Shown: in pieces, positions 24,106-35,123 of the stretch
Layout: each line of letters starts with the position of its first letter
How positions within the stretch are numbered: position 1 is the stretch's first letter
NCBI RefSeq assembly: GCF_033118175.1
Contig: NC_083691.1
Span: 57,316,001-57,380,000 of the forward strand
Length of the DNA stretch: 64,000 bases
Direction: 5' to 3'
Source of the DNA: Dama dama
Lineage: Eukaryota; Chordata; Mammalia; Artiodactyla; Cervidae
Translations under genes and position numbers: made by a program
Notes under the pieces: generated by a model
What the model saw: the letters and a program-made list of their open reading frames with translations, nothing else
Databases searched by the model: none
What the model was told of the DNA's origin: nothing

Positions 24106-24840
24106 ATAGTTGAATTATAATGCTGTGTTAATTACTGCTGTACAGCAAAGCGATGTAGTTATACACACATATGTATGTATATGTATACACATTCCTTTTG
24201 TATTCCTTTCTATTATGGTTTATCACAAGATATTGAATATAGTTCTCTTTGCTAAAGTAGGGCCTTGTTGTTTATTCATTCTATATATACCAGTTTGCAT
24301 CTGCTAATCCCAAACTCCCAATCCAATCCTGTCCTACCTCCTCCTCCTTGGCAGCCACCAATCTATTTTCTGTGTCCCTGATTTTGCTTCTGTTTCATAG
24401 ATATGTCACATTTCATTTGTTTTTGTCTTTCTGACTTAGTTCACTTAATATGATAATCTCTAGTTGCATTCGTGTTGTTTCAAAATGCATTATTTTATTC
24501 TTTTTTTATGGCTGAAAACTATTCCTTTGTGTTTATATGTATCATATCTTCTTTATCCATTTATATGTTGATGAACATTGAGGTTGTTTCCATGTCTTGG
24601 CTATAGTAAATACTGCTGCTATAAACATAGGGGTGCATGTATCTTTTTGAATTATAGTTCATTTGGGTGTATGCCTAGGAGTGGGTTGTGGATCATGTGG
24701 TAGTTCTTTTTTTAGTTTTCTAAGGAACCTCCATATAGTTTTCCACAGTGGCTGTAACATCTAACATTCCCACCAACAGTTTAAGAGGGTTCCCTTTTCC
24801 CCTCATGCAGAGGGGTATCACTTTAATGCTGTTTCCAACT
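24106..24840 (-). mobile_element. Old L1 3' fragment, split by the BovB
   Basis: This continues the L1 that starts at about 19,635 on the other side of the BovB. Cassette C carries the same L1 unbroken at 30,425-31,200. Antisense ORF2 tail phrases include gcctaggagtgggttgtgga and aaccatagttttccacagtg-like text. Not coding. Confidence 0.85.
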
Positions 24841-26187
24841 GCACACTTGGCTCCATGATTACTCAACTCTTTCTTCTGATATTTACACACGTATTACCAA
24901 TATTTACATATTTATTAGTTATCCTAAACCATACCTTCTTACACTGAGATTTTCTATGTTAATTAAAAAATTTTTTTGACCCAAGTGAATTAATGTCCAC
25001 TCAATGGTGTTGGGTAGAACCTAAAATAATTTCATTGTAAACCATCCATCTACACTTAAGAAAACTACATGCAGCATTTGAAAGTGAAACGTTGAGAATT
25101 ATAGCTAGATAGTAGTGCAAAAAAGATGAAGGGTAAGATTAAAAAATTGCTACTATGTTTGAAAGGAATTTCTGTACTGCTTACCTGATATCTACTCAAA
25201 AACTTGTACGAGAATGTTCATGGTAGTGTTACTGAGTTAACGAAAGAGTGGGAGCAACCAAAAATCCATCAGCTGTTGAATGGAAAACCAAAATGGAAAG
25301 CAGAAAAAAAGCAAAATGGAAAACCATTTCATATAATGAAATGCTATTTGGCCGTAACAAGAAATGAAGTACTATAATATGCTACAACATGGATAAACCT
25401 TGCAAACACTATGGTAAGTGAGTAAGCCAGCCACTAAAGACCACTTGTAGTACAATCAATTTATAGGAAATTTCCACCGTAGGCAGACAGAAAGTAGATT
25501 TGTGGTTACTTAGGACTTAGGAGTATTTGATGCTGGAGGAAATGAGGAGTAACTGTTAATGGGTACAGATAACTTTTTGAAAATATTCTAAAATTGACTG
25601 TGGTGATGTTTGCACAACTCTGAGTATACTAAAGTCTATAGTATTCTACAATATAAATTGGTGAATTATATTGTAAATGTATTATAATGCCATAAAACTA
25701 TTAATAAAAAGTCTAAAAAAAAGTCTTAAGATTTCAAGAGTGAAGAGACCTTGGGCAAGGAATAATAACAATAAGTGATTAGTAGAAACCAATAGAGCTG
25801 TTTGTTATTTGGGGGCTTTTTATTCTGAGATGTGCTTTAAACATTTAAAGATAATCCTTTTTTCTTTTTGAATTATTGGGAAAGAACTTTATCCTAAAAT
25901 GGAGTCACTAGAATTATCCATAATGCTCTTCAACTAGGTATATGACTTTGAACAACTGTTACCATCTACCTGTCTGGGTCTTACTCATCTCTATTGAATG
26001 GTACCACAAATGTGATTTTTTTTAAATCCTCTTGGGATTTTGATTTGACTAGGTTTTCTTTGATTTCCAAAAATAATATTATGGAGTCTACAGTGTAGTT
26101 TATATCCTCTTCAGTACTTGATGCTGTGGATGCTCTTGTAGATGGTGTGTTTTGTAATTTTGAATTTTATAACTTGTTGCAGCTATG
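24841..26187. other. Vk3 cassette distal flank with an older L1 3' end
   Basis: Homologous to 31,200-33,050 in cassette C. Within it, about 25,150-25,720 is an ancient sense-strand L1 3' end (agaaatgaagtactataata, gatgctggaggaaatgagga, cataaaactattaataaaaa). No gene. Confidence 0.65.
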
Positions 26188-26900
26188 TTGTTGTTCAGTT
26201 GCTCAGTCATGTCTGACTCTTTGCGACCCCATGGACTGCAGCACGCCAGGCTTCCCTGTGCTTCACCATCTCCCAGAGCTTGCTCAAACTCATATCCATT
26301 GAGTTGGTATTGCCATCCAACCATCTTGTCCACTGTTGTCCCTTTCTCTTCCTGCCTTTAATCTTTCCCAGCATCAGAGTCTCTTCCAATGAATCAGTGT
26401 TTTGCATCAGGTGGCCAAAGTGTTGGAGCTTGAGCTTCAGCATCAGTCCTTCCAATGAATATTCAGGGTTGATTTCCTTTAGGATTGACTGGTTGAATCT
26501 CCTTGCTGTCCAAGGGACTCTCCAGCACCACAATTTGAAACCATAATTATTCAGCACTCAGCCTGCTTTATGGTCCAACTCTCACATCCATACATGACTA
26601 CTGGAAAAACCATAGCTTGACTATATGAACCTTTGCAAAGTAATGTCTCTGCTTTTTAATACTCTGTCTAGGTTTGTCATAGCTTTTCTTCCAAGGAGAA
26701 AGCGTCTTTTAAGTTCCTGGAGGCAGTCATCATCCGCAGTGATAAATCTGTCACTGTTTCCCTATCTATTTACCATGAAGTGATGGGATCAGATATTATG
26801 ATCTTAATTTTTTGAATGTTGAGTTTTGAGCCAGCTTTCTCTTCTTTCAATTTCACTAAAGAGGCTCTTTAGTTCCTCTTCACTTTCTGCCAAAAGGATG
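26188..26900 (-). mobile_element. BovB LINE, 5'-truncated
   Basis: Reverse-oriented BovB 3' end. On the minus strand a 116-codon frame includes PWTARRFNQSILKEINPEYS and KLKLQHFGHLM. It is absent from the matching place in cassette C (near 33,050). Confidence 0.88.
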
Positions 26901-27351
26901 AAATATCAATATAGAAATATTAATTTGGTTTTACATATTGACCTTGAATCCAATGGTTTGTTATTTCAAGAATTTCTGTGCAGATTATTTTGTATTTCCT
27001 CTGCACACAATCCACTCATCTTGAATTATGATAGACTTAATTCTTCCTTTCCAGTTCTGTTCTTTGTTTTTGTTGCCTCATTGCAATGGCCAAGGCAAGT
27101 ATATCTTTAAAAGCATCCACTCATATGTGTCTGATCCAGTGACACTGGCAATGAAATTGTGTCTAAACCTGTCTGTGCATTTAGGTTTAAGAAAAATTCC
27201 AGGAATCAGAGTTCAAATCTTGTCATGGAGTTCCTTTCCAGAACTTTAAGATTTCTAGATAGGGGCAGAGTTGCTAAAACTGAGCAGCCACTGCAGTAGC
27301 TACTTATAAAGGAAACAGCTGGTAGAATGAAAAGCCCTCAAAGGTTAAGGA
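26901..27351 (-). other. Vk3 segment C 3' flank
   Basis: Matches 33,050-33,500 upstream of segment D's RSS (for example ttgaattatgatag and gcatccactcatatgtgtct). Non-coding. Confidence 0.7.
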
Positions 27352-27379
27352 GGTTTTCGTTTGACGTTGGATCACTGTG
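27352..27379 (-). other. 12-RSS of segment C
   Basis: Heptamer CACAGTG (27,373-27,379), 12-bp spacer, nonamer ACGAAAACC (27,352-27,360), one change from ACAAAAACC. Confidence 0.93.
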
Positions 27380-27903
27380 GTACCCACTGCTATGCTGATA
27401 GCAGTAATAAACTGCAGCATCTTCAGGCTCCAGGTACTGATGGTGAGAGTAAAGGATGTCCCTGACCCACTGCCACTGAACCGGGCTGGGATGCCGGAGG
27501 CCCTGCTGGAGGCAGTATAGATGAGGAGCCTGGGGGCCAGCCCAGGTTTCTGCTGGTACCAGTTTAAGTAGTTGCTAATACTCTGACTGGCCCTGCAGGT
27601 GAGGGTAGCTGTTTCTCCTGGAGTCAAAACCAGAGAGGCCGGAGACTGCCAATGTTGCTTCTCCAGTGGCATCTGAGGTTGGAAATATAAAGAAAAGTCA
27701 CTCATGTAGTCTGGATCATACCTTTGTCTTCCCAGCAGGCTAGGATCATTGATCTACACTGAGCTTTAATTGCGCTTGCCTAGCAAAGGTACAGGATTCA
27801 ACTGCATAAGTACTGTTTTCACTGACATGTAGAACCATCCCATGTTCCTCTCATCTGGGACCCAGAGTAACAGGAGGCAGAGAAGCTGAGCAAGGGCTTC
27901 CAT
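27380..27903 (-). pseudogene. Vk3-type IGKV pseudogene, segment C
   Basis: A Vk3 segment with three visible breaks. Exon 1 (27,903-27,855) encodes a leader starting MEALAQLLCLLLLWVP, but the donor reads ATGAG instead of GTGAG (positions 27,854-27,853), destroying the GT. Exon 2 (27,672-27,380) has the same 2-nt loss in framework 1 as segment B (TTGGCAGTCTCC where the parent would read ...ACACAGTCTCC). A further 1-nt deletion in framework 3 (ATCAGTACCTGGAG for ATCAGCAGCCTGGAG) throws the end of the V region out of frame. Unlike B and D it keeps WYQQKPG in framework 2. The RSS is nearly consensus. It lies in tandem between B and D in the same orientation. Confidence 0.92.
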
Positions 27904-27997
27904 GATCACCTTGGAGGCAGATTGGAGGCAGATCATCCCAGAGCACTGACTCAGGCATAGATATGGGGTCTGAGCAGCAGGGTGGACTGGGAGGAAC

Positions 27998-28005
27998 ATG
28001 CAAAG
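27998..28005 (-). promoter_or_regulatory. Degenerate Ig octamer of segment C
   Basis: Coding strand CTTTGCAT, 95 bp upstream of the leader ATG, with CAGCTG immediately upstream. Confidence 0.65.
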
Positions 28006-30420
28006 CAGCTGGGGTGGGAGAACTGGGCTTCCAGCTGCAGAAACTACATGCCTCCTCTTCTCTACACTTGAGCAGTCCACCCCCAGGTGGTCACATCAGT
28101 AAAGGCTTTTGACTTTGTCTGAGAGATGAATTTGTCTCCTCTGGTCACAGAATTTTCTTCCTGTATCCTCACACTTCGTTATTTACCTAGTTTTGGAGAA
28201 ATGGTATTTGTGTCAGCCTGTTGGGGATAAAATAGATGCCTGTAGTTCCATTTTCTTCTGTCTATGAGCAATGTTTCTAGATGTCTCCCTTGGTGCATAA
28301 CTGGATCAAAATTTATTGAGGGGTAATTCTCTATTCTCTACACCACTCCATTCTGCACAAAGCATCCATCTAACCCACTCTCAGGTCATTTTCTCCTTAA
28401 TAATTTGGGAAAACTATGTTCATACTCCTGATCTAAATGTAATCCAATCTGGACATGCTTGTGAGAATTGTACACATGTGGTAGAGAGAGCTTGGTCCAA
28501 GGATGTTCCCTGGTATAGACTGAGCAGCTTTTTAGTTTACATTCTCTAGTTCTGATTCTTATTTCCTACAAATCTTCCCCTTTACATTAAGTAGTTAAAA
28601 CTCTATTGCTTTCCAAAACTTTTGCTACATTTCAAGGAAGCAGTCTTGTTAATGCTACTCAAAGTTCTAAATGAGTCTTCATCCATTCAGAGATTATAGC
28701 TTGGTCCATAGCCAGCTGATAGCCACCCAAAGATCCAGACACTATCATGGCAGAATGGAAAACACAGTGTTAGTCATATGGACTGATAGAATTGCTTCAT
28801 CATATTTACATATAGTATATATGAAATGTATTTGTAAATATGTGCACTAATTTTAAAAATGCAAGGATCACTGCCTGAAGGTATGTGTGCATTGCTTAAG
28901 TCTTGCCCACTTTTAAAAAGCTATGAACAAAATGCTTCAGTATTATTTGTATGACTCTCAAAATTTCTGTTTGAAGTACTGTAGAGAAGACTGACTGAGA
29001 TAAAGCAGTGGAAGCTTGTCCTGTGACATTGTTGTTGCTATTGTTAGGGAGTACAGTAGGTATAAAGTCAGCTAGAAGATTTACAAGAGTTGTTGTTCAG
29101 TTGCTCAGTCATGTCTGACTCTTTGTGACACCATGAACTGCAGCACACCAGACTTCCCTGTCCTTCACCATCTCCTGGAGTTGCTCAAACACATGTCCAT
29201 TGAGTCGGTGATGCCATCCAACCATCTCATCCATTGTTGTCCCCTTCTCCTCCTGCCTTCTATCTTTCCCAGGATCAGGGTCTTTTCTAATGAGTCAGTT
29301 CCTCACATCAGGTGGCCAAAGTATTGGAGCTTCAGCTTCAGCATCAGTCCTTCCAATGAATATTCAGGGTTGATTTCCTTTAGGATTGACTTGTCTCTCC
29401 TTGCAGTCTGAGGGAATCTCAAGGGTCTTCTACAACATCACAGTTCAAAAGCATCAATTCTTCAGTGCTCAGCCTTCTTTATTCCAACTCTGACATCCAT
29501 ACATGTGAGAGCATGGATTTGACTATATGCACCATTGTCAGCAAAGTAATATCTCTGCTTTTTAATATGTTATCTAGGTTTGTCATAGCTTTCTTCCAAG
29601 GAGCAAGTGTCTTTTAATTTCATGGCTGCAGTCACCATCCGCAGTGATTTTGAAGCCTAAGGAAATAGTTTCTCACTGTTTCCATTGTTTCCCCATCTAT
29701 TTGCCATGAAGTGATGGGACCAGATGCCATGATCTTAGTTTTTTGAACCTTGAGTCTTAAGGCAGCTTTTTAACTCTCTTTCACCTTCATCAAGAGGCTG
29801 TTTAGTTCCTCTTCACTTTCTGCCATAAGGGTGGTGTCATTTGCATATCTGAGGTTATTGATATTTCCCCTAGCAAACTTGATTCCAGCTTGTGATTCAT
29901 CCAGCCCAGCATTTCACATTATGTACTCTGCATATAAGTTAAAAAAGCATACTGCATAAGTATATACATCCTTTATGCATATAAGTAAATAATAAATTTA
30001 CAGGAGTTCTCTTCCTCATATTCACAACTCCCTCTAAAGATGTTCAGATGATCATCCAGGAATATATGACTTCTCCAGAGAACTCTTGTTTGCTCCATCC
30101 AAAAGGTTTTTATTACAAAATGAGGTTTTGAGTTACATACTAGGAGGTGCTGAGATGTAGAGAAAAGAACTGGTGTAACAAGTAGGGGTGTTCAGCCCTC
30201 AAATAGTGGTTGAGGCACAGTGAGTTGGTGGAGTAGCACATTTGTATAATTACTCTGTGCTTATCATGATGGAAAAAGATATAACATGTGAAATTTACTT
30301 CTGGAAGACTACTAGGTTATTTTGTACCAAAAGAACTATCTATTCCTTGTCAAATAGATTTTTAAAAAATTCAATCTGTTTACATCTATTAATATTATGT
30401 ATCTTCTTTACACACATGAG
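28006..30420 (-). other. Vk3 cassette C 5' flank (duplicon)
   Basis: Colinear with cassettes A, B and D, except for an internal deletion near 28,320 that removes the region holding the retroposon target site of A and D, and a BovB insertion at 29,090-29,995. No gene. Confidence 0.7.
29090..29995 (-). mobile_element. BovB LINE, 5'-truncated
   Basis: Reverse BovB 3' end starting ttgttgttcagttgctcagt. It is flanked by ATTTACAAGAG (29,079-29,089) and ATTTACAGGAG (29,996-30,006). The uninterrupted site is visible in cassette D (gaagatttataagagtgctc, near 36,980). Confidence 0.88.
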
Positions 30421-30424
30421 TTGT

Positions 30425-31200
30425 GGTTTTTTAAAATTAATTTTTTATTGAGTTATAGTTGAATTATAATGCTGTGTGAATTACCATTGTACTGTAAAGT
30501 GACTCAGTTATACATATATATATGTATATATATATATTTACATATACATTCTTTTTCATATTCTTTTCCATTATGGAAAAGGATATCATAGGATATTGCA
30601 TATAGTCCCCTGTGCTATACAGTAGGACCTTGTTATTTATTCATTCTATATATACCAGTTTGCATCTGTTAATCCCAAACTTCCACTCCTACCCTCTCCC
30701 ACTCCCTCCTTCTTGACAGCCAGCAGTCTATTTTTGTGTCCCTGATTTTTTTTCTGTTTCATAGATAGGGTCATTTGTGTCATGTTTTAGATTCCACATA
30801 TGACTGATATCATATTGTACTTATCTTTCTGACTTATTTTACTTAGTATGATAAACTCTAGCCATGTTATTCCAAATGGCATTATTTTATTCTTTTTTTA
30901 TGGTTGAAAACTATTCCTTTGTGTACATACATATCATATCTTCTTTATCCATTCATGTGTTGATGAATATTTAGGTTATTTTCATGTCTTGGCTATAGTA
31001 AATAGTGCTGCTAGTAAACATAGGGGTGCACATATCTTTTTGAATTACAATTTATCTGGGTGTATGTTGAGGAGAGGGATTGTGGATCATATGGTAGTAC
31101 TATTTTTAGTTTTCTGAGGAACCCCCATACTGTTTTCCACAGTGGCTATAGCATCTCACATTCCTACCAACAGTTTAGAAGGGTTTCCTTTTCCTCAAAC
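30425..31200 (-). mobile_element. Old L1 3' fragment, unoccupied paralogue of the split L1
   Basis: The same L1 as at 19,635/24,106, uninterrupted. agttatagttgaattataat at about 30,451-30,470 is the pre-integration state of the BovB target in cassette B. Confidence 0.88.
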
Positions 31201-32174
31201 CCAGAGGGGTATCTCTAATGCTGTTTCCAGTTACACACTTGGCTCCCTGATTACTCAACCCTCTTTTCCAATATTTACATACATATTTAGTTATCCTACA
31301 CCATAATTTCTGACATAGAAACTTTTTAGATCAATTAAAACTTTTTTTGACTCAAGTGAATCAAAGTACATTCAACATTACTGGATAGAACCTAAAATAA
31401 TTTCTTTGTATACCATCCTTCTACATTTACAAAAAACTACATGCAACATTTGAATGTGGAAACTTGAGAAATATAGCTAAATAGTAGGGTAAAAAAAGAT
31501 GAAGAGTGAGACAAAAAATTGTTACCATCAGTTTGAAAGGAATTTCCTTATTGCTCACCTGATGTCCACATAAAAACTTTTCCAAGAATGTTCATAGTAG
31601 TGTTATTGAGTTGACCAAATAGTGGGATCCGCCCAAATGTCCATCAGCTGCTGAATGGAAAAGCAATATGTGGCACATTGATCTAGTGAAATGTTATTTG
31701 ACCATAATAAGAAATGAAGTACTATAATATGCTACAACATGGATAAACTTTGCAAATACTATGGTAAGTGAATTAGCCACTAAAAACCTCATGTAGTATG
31801 ATCAATTTATATGAAATATCTACAATAGGCACAGACCAAAAGTAGATTACTGATTATCTAGGACTTGGGAATATTTGATGCTGGAGGGAGAAGGGGATAA
31901 CTGGTAATGGGTACAGGATATCTTTTAGAAAACATTCTATAATTGACCTTAGTGATGATTACACAACTCTGTGAGTATATTAAGGTTCATAGTATTGTAC
32001 AATATAAATTGTTGAACTATGTTGTATATGAATCATGATGCCATAAAGTTGTTAGTAAAAAGTCTAGAGTTTCAAGACTGAAGAGACTTAGGGCAAGGTA
32101 TAACAAGAATATGTGAGTAGTAGAAACCAAAAGAGCTATTTGTAAACCTGGGGCTTTTGTTCTGAGGTGTGTTT
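31201..32174. other. Vk3 cassette C distal flank with an older L1 3' end
   Basis: Matches 24,841-25,830. The old sense L1 3' end lies at about 31,540-32,070. No gene. Confidence 0.65.
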
Positions 32175-32728
32175 TGAGCATTTAAAAATGATGATTTTTA
32201 TGTATGGTGTTAGAAAGTGTTCTAGTTTCATTCTTTTACAAGTGGTTGACCAGTTTTCCCAGCACCACTTGTTAAAGAGGTTGTCTTTTTTCCATTGTAT
32301 ATCCTTGCCTCCTTTGTCGAAGATAAGGTGTCCATAGGTTCGTGGATTTATCTCTGGACTTTCTATTCTGTTCCATTGATCTATATTTCTGTCTTTGTGC
32401 CAGTACCATACTGTCTTAATGACTGTGGCTTTGTAGTAGAGTCTTAAGTCAGGCAGGTTGATTTCTCCAGTTCCATTCTTCTTTCTCAAGATTACTTTGG
32501 CTATTCGAGGTTTTTTGTATTTCCATACAAATTGTGAAATTATTTGTTCTAGTTCTGTAAAAAATACCATTGGTCGCTTAATAGGGATTGCATTGAATCT
32601 ATAGGTTGCTTTGGGTAGTATAGCCATTTTGACAATACTGATTCTTCCAATCCATGAACACGGTATGTTTCTCCATCTGTTTGTGTCCTCTTTGATTTCT
32701 TTCATCAGTGTTTTATAGTTTTCTATGA
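32175..32728 (-). mobile_element. Internal L1 ORF2 fragment lacking a 3' end
   Basis: A 189-codon minus-strand frame encodes an internal stretch of L1 ORF2p downstream of the RT: DTNRWRNIPCSWIGRISIVK, YRFNAIPIKRPMVFFTELEQ, DLRLYYKATVIKTVWYWHK and IFDKGGKDIQW. There is no 3' UTR or poly(A), and the paralogous site in cassette B (about 25,850) is empty. Confidence 0.88.
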
Positions 32729-33501
32729 AAAATTATTGGGAAAGAACTTTATCATCAAATAGGGTCACTCTGTGATGCTCATCAGTTTGGTGGGTGACCT
32801 TGAACAATGCCCACCACCTACTTATCTGTATCTTATTTGTCTCATCTCTATTGAATGGAACTGCAAATGTGATTTAAAAAAAAAATCCTATTGGGATTTT
32901 GATTTTGACTAGGTTTCCTAGATTTCTTTGAATAATATTCTGGAGTCTACAGTGTGTTTTGTTATTTTTTCCTAAATATTTGATGCTTTGGATGCTTTCA
33001 TAGATGGTGTATTTTATAATTTTACAATCTGTTTCAATTTTAGAGAAATCAAATTGGTTTGCTTATTAACATTGAATCCAATGTTTTGCTATTTCTCTTA
33101 TTAATTCCAGCAGTTTCTCTGTAGATTATTTTGAAATTTCTCTGCAAACAATTCATTCATCTTGAATTATGATAGTTTTAATTCTTCTTTTCAAGTTCTG
33201 TTCTCTTTTTGTTATTGCTACCTTATTTCTCTGGCCAGGACGGGTAATATTTTTAAAAGCATCCACTCATATGTGTCTGGTCCAGTGATATTGGTAGTGA
33301 AATTGTGCCTAAACTTGGTTGTGCTTTTAGGTTCGTGAAAAATTCCAGGAATCGGAGTTCAAATCTTGTCATGGAGTTACTTTTCAGGTCTTTAAGATTT
33401 CCAGATAGAGGCAGAGATGGATGCTAAAACTGAGTTGCCACTGCAGTAGCTGCTTATAAAGGAAACAGCTGGTAGAACGAAAAGCCCTCAAAGGTTAAGG
33501 A
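32729..33501 (-). other. Vk3 segment D 3' flank
   Basis: Non-coding duplicon sequence colinear with 25,870-26,180 plus 26,901-27,351. No other gene. Confidence 0.65.
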
Positions 33502-33529
33502 GGTTTTTGTTTGACATTGGATCACTGTG
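33502..33529 (-). other. 12-RSS of segment D
   Basis: Consensus heptamer CACAGTG (33,523-33,529), 12-bp spacer and consensus nonamer ACAAAAACC (33,502-33,510). Confidence 0.96.
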
Positions 33530-34050
33530 GTACCCACTGCTATGCTGATAGCAGTAATAAACTGCAGCACCTTCAGGCTCCAGGCTGCTGATGGTCAGAG
33601 TAAAGGATGTCCCTGACCCACTGCCACTGAACCGGGCTGGGATGCTGGAGGCCGTGTTGGTTGCAGTATAGATGAGGAGCCTGGGAGCCTGCCCAGGTTT
33701 CTGCTGGCACCAGTCTAAGTAGCTGCTAATACTCTGACTGGCCCTGCAGGTGAGGGTGGCCATTTCTCCTGGAGTCAAAGCCAGGGAGGCTGGAGTCTGT
33801 GTCAGCATGGTTTCTCCCATGGTATCTGAGATTAGAAATGAAAGGAAAAGTCACTCAGTAGTTTAGATCATACCTGTTGTCCTCCCAACCAGGCTGGGGA
33901 CCTTGGGCTTTAATTACTGTGCTTGCTGAGGAAAGATGAAAGACCCAGGTGCATGAACACAGTTTTCACTGACATAAGGAAACATCTCATGTTTCTCTCA
34001 CCTGGGATCCAGAGGAACAGGAGACAGAGAAGCTGAGCTGGGGCCTCCAT
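33530..34050 (-). CDS. Intact Vk3-type IGKV segment D
   Basis: A germline kappa V segment, to be joined by RAG to a J-kappa and expressed on B cells. Exon 1 (34,050-34,002) encodes a signal peptide starting MEAPAQLLCLLFLWIP, with a GTGAG donor. The intron (34,001-33,826) ends in AG. Exon 2 (33,825-33,530) is open to the RSS. The mature domain starts ETMLTQTPASLALTPG. It has the first cysteine in LTCRASQ, the core Trp in LDWCQQKPG and the second cysteine in VYYCYQHSSGY, with framework 3 RFSGSGSGTSF. Length and spacing match human Vk3. One oddity is Cys in place of Tyr36 in framework 2, an unpaired cysteine also present in segment B. The promoter has CAGCTG plus a one-mismatch octamer. It is the only complete Vk3 copy in the window without a frameshift. 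Subgroup assignment is by recognition of motifs. Confidence 0.9.
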
Positions 34051-34142
34051 GGTCCACTCTGTGTTCTGACAGAGGCAGACCTTCCCAGAGCTCCAACCTG
34101 CATAGATATGTGCTCTGGGCAGCTGGGTGGGCTGGGAGGAAC

Positions 34143-34156
34143 ATGCAAAGCAGCTG
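34143..34156 (-). promoter_or_regulatory. Octamer-like and E-box elements of segment D
   Basis: Coding strand CAGCTG followed directly by CTTTGCAT (one change from ATTTGCAT), 93 bp upstream of the leader ATG. Confidence 0.7.
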
Positions 34157-34530
34157 GGGTGGGGGAACTGGGCTTCCATCTATAGAAACCACAGGCCTCC
34201 TCTTCTCTCCGCTTGAGCAGTTCACCCCCAGGTGGTCAAGTCAGAAAAGTCTTAGTCTGACATAATCTGAGAGATGTATTTGTCTCCTCCAGTCATAAAA
34301 TTTCCTCCTGTGTCCTCACACTTCATTATGCACCTAGGTTCAGAGAGGTGGTGTTTGATGTAAGCCTGTTGAAAACAAAATTGTTGCCTGTGGTTCTGTT
34401 TTCCTCTTTCTAACAGCAATGTGCCCTGATGTCTGTCTTTGTTCATGATTGAATCAAAATAGATGAGGAGTTTATCAGAACTTTATCTTCCAGATATATC
34501 TTTCATTTGCTCCTTAGTGACACTTCCCAG

Positions 34531-34755
34531 GGTCTTCCCAGATGGAGCTAATGGTAACGAACCTGCCTGCCAATTCAGGAGGCATAAGAGATGCAGGTTC
34601 AATCCCTTGCTCAGGAAGATCCCCTGGAGAAGGGTACGACAATTCATTCCAGTATTCTTGCCTGGAGAATCCCATGGACAGAGGAGCCTTGTGGGCTAAA
34701 ATCCATAGGGTCACAAAGAGTTGGACATGACTGAAGTGACTTAGCACACACACAC
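34531..34755 (+). mobile_element. Bov-tA SINE
   Basis: Sense copy with aagatcccctggagaagggt, ending gactgaagtgacttagcaca. Confidence 0.88.
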
Positions 34756-34829
34756 GATACTTCCCAAGGGCACTTGTGAAGAAGTCACCTCATTCTCTGT
34801 TAGAGTTAGAAAAGAGTAACCCCAAGTTA

Positions 34830-35039
34830 AGGGCTTCCCAGGTGGTTCAGTGGTAAAGAATCCATGCGCCAATAAGGAGATGCAAGAGACTCCAGTTCAA
34901 TTCCTGGGTTGGGAAGATCCCCTGGAGAAGGAAATGGCAACCCACTCCAGTATTCTTACCTGGAAAATCCCATAAACAGAGGAGCCTGGTGAGCTACAGT
35001 CCATGGGGTCACAGAGTCAGACATGACTGAGTGCACGCG

Positions 35040-35083
<44 letters not shown>

Positions 35084-35123
35084 TAGTGGGTTTTGTGTGG
35101 CATTCAGCAGCATTGTTATTGTT
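34830..35123 (+). mobile_element. Bov-tA SINE with CA-rich tail
   Basis: Sense copy starting agggcttcccaggtggttca. Flanks AACCCCAAGTTA (34,818-34,829) and AACACCAAGTTA (35,124-35,135) form a near-perfect 12-bp duplication at the same paralogous site used by the BovB of cassette A. Confidence 0.88.
35031..35080. repeat. 50-bp perfect purine-pyrimidine alternation (GC then CA)
   Basis: Starts gtgcacgcgtgcgcgc and continues as pure CA to 35,080, with no break in alternation. It is a Z-DNA-prone microsatellite. Confidence 0.93.
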
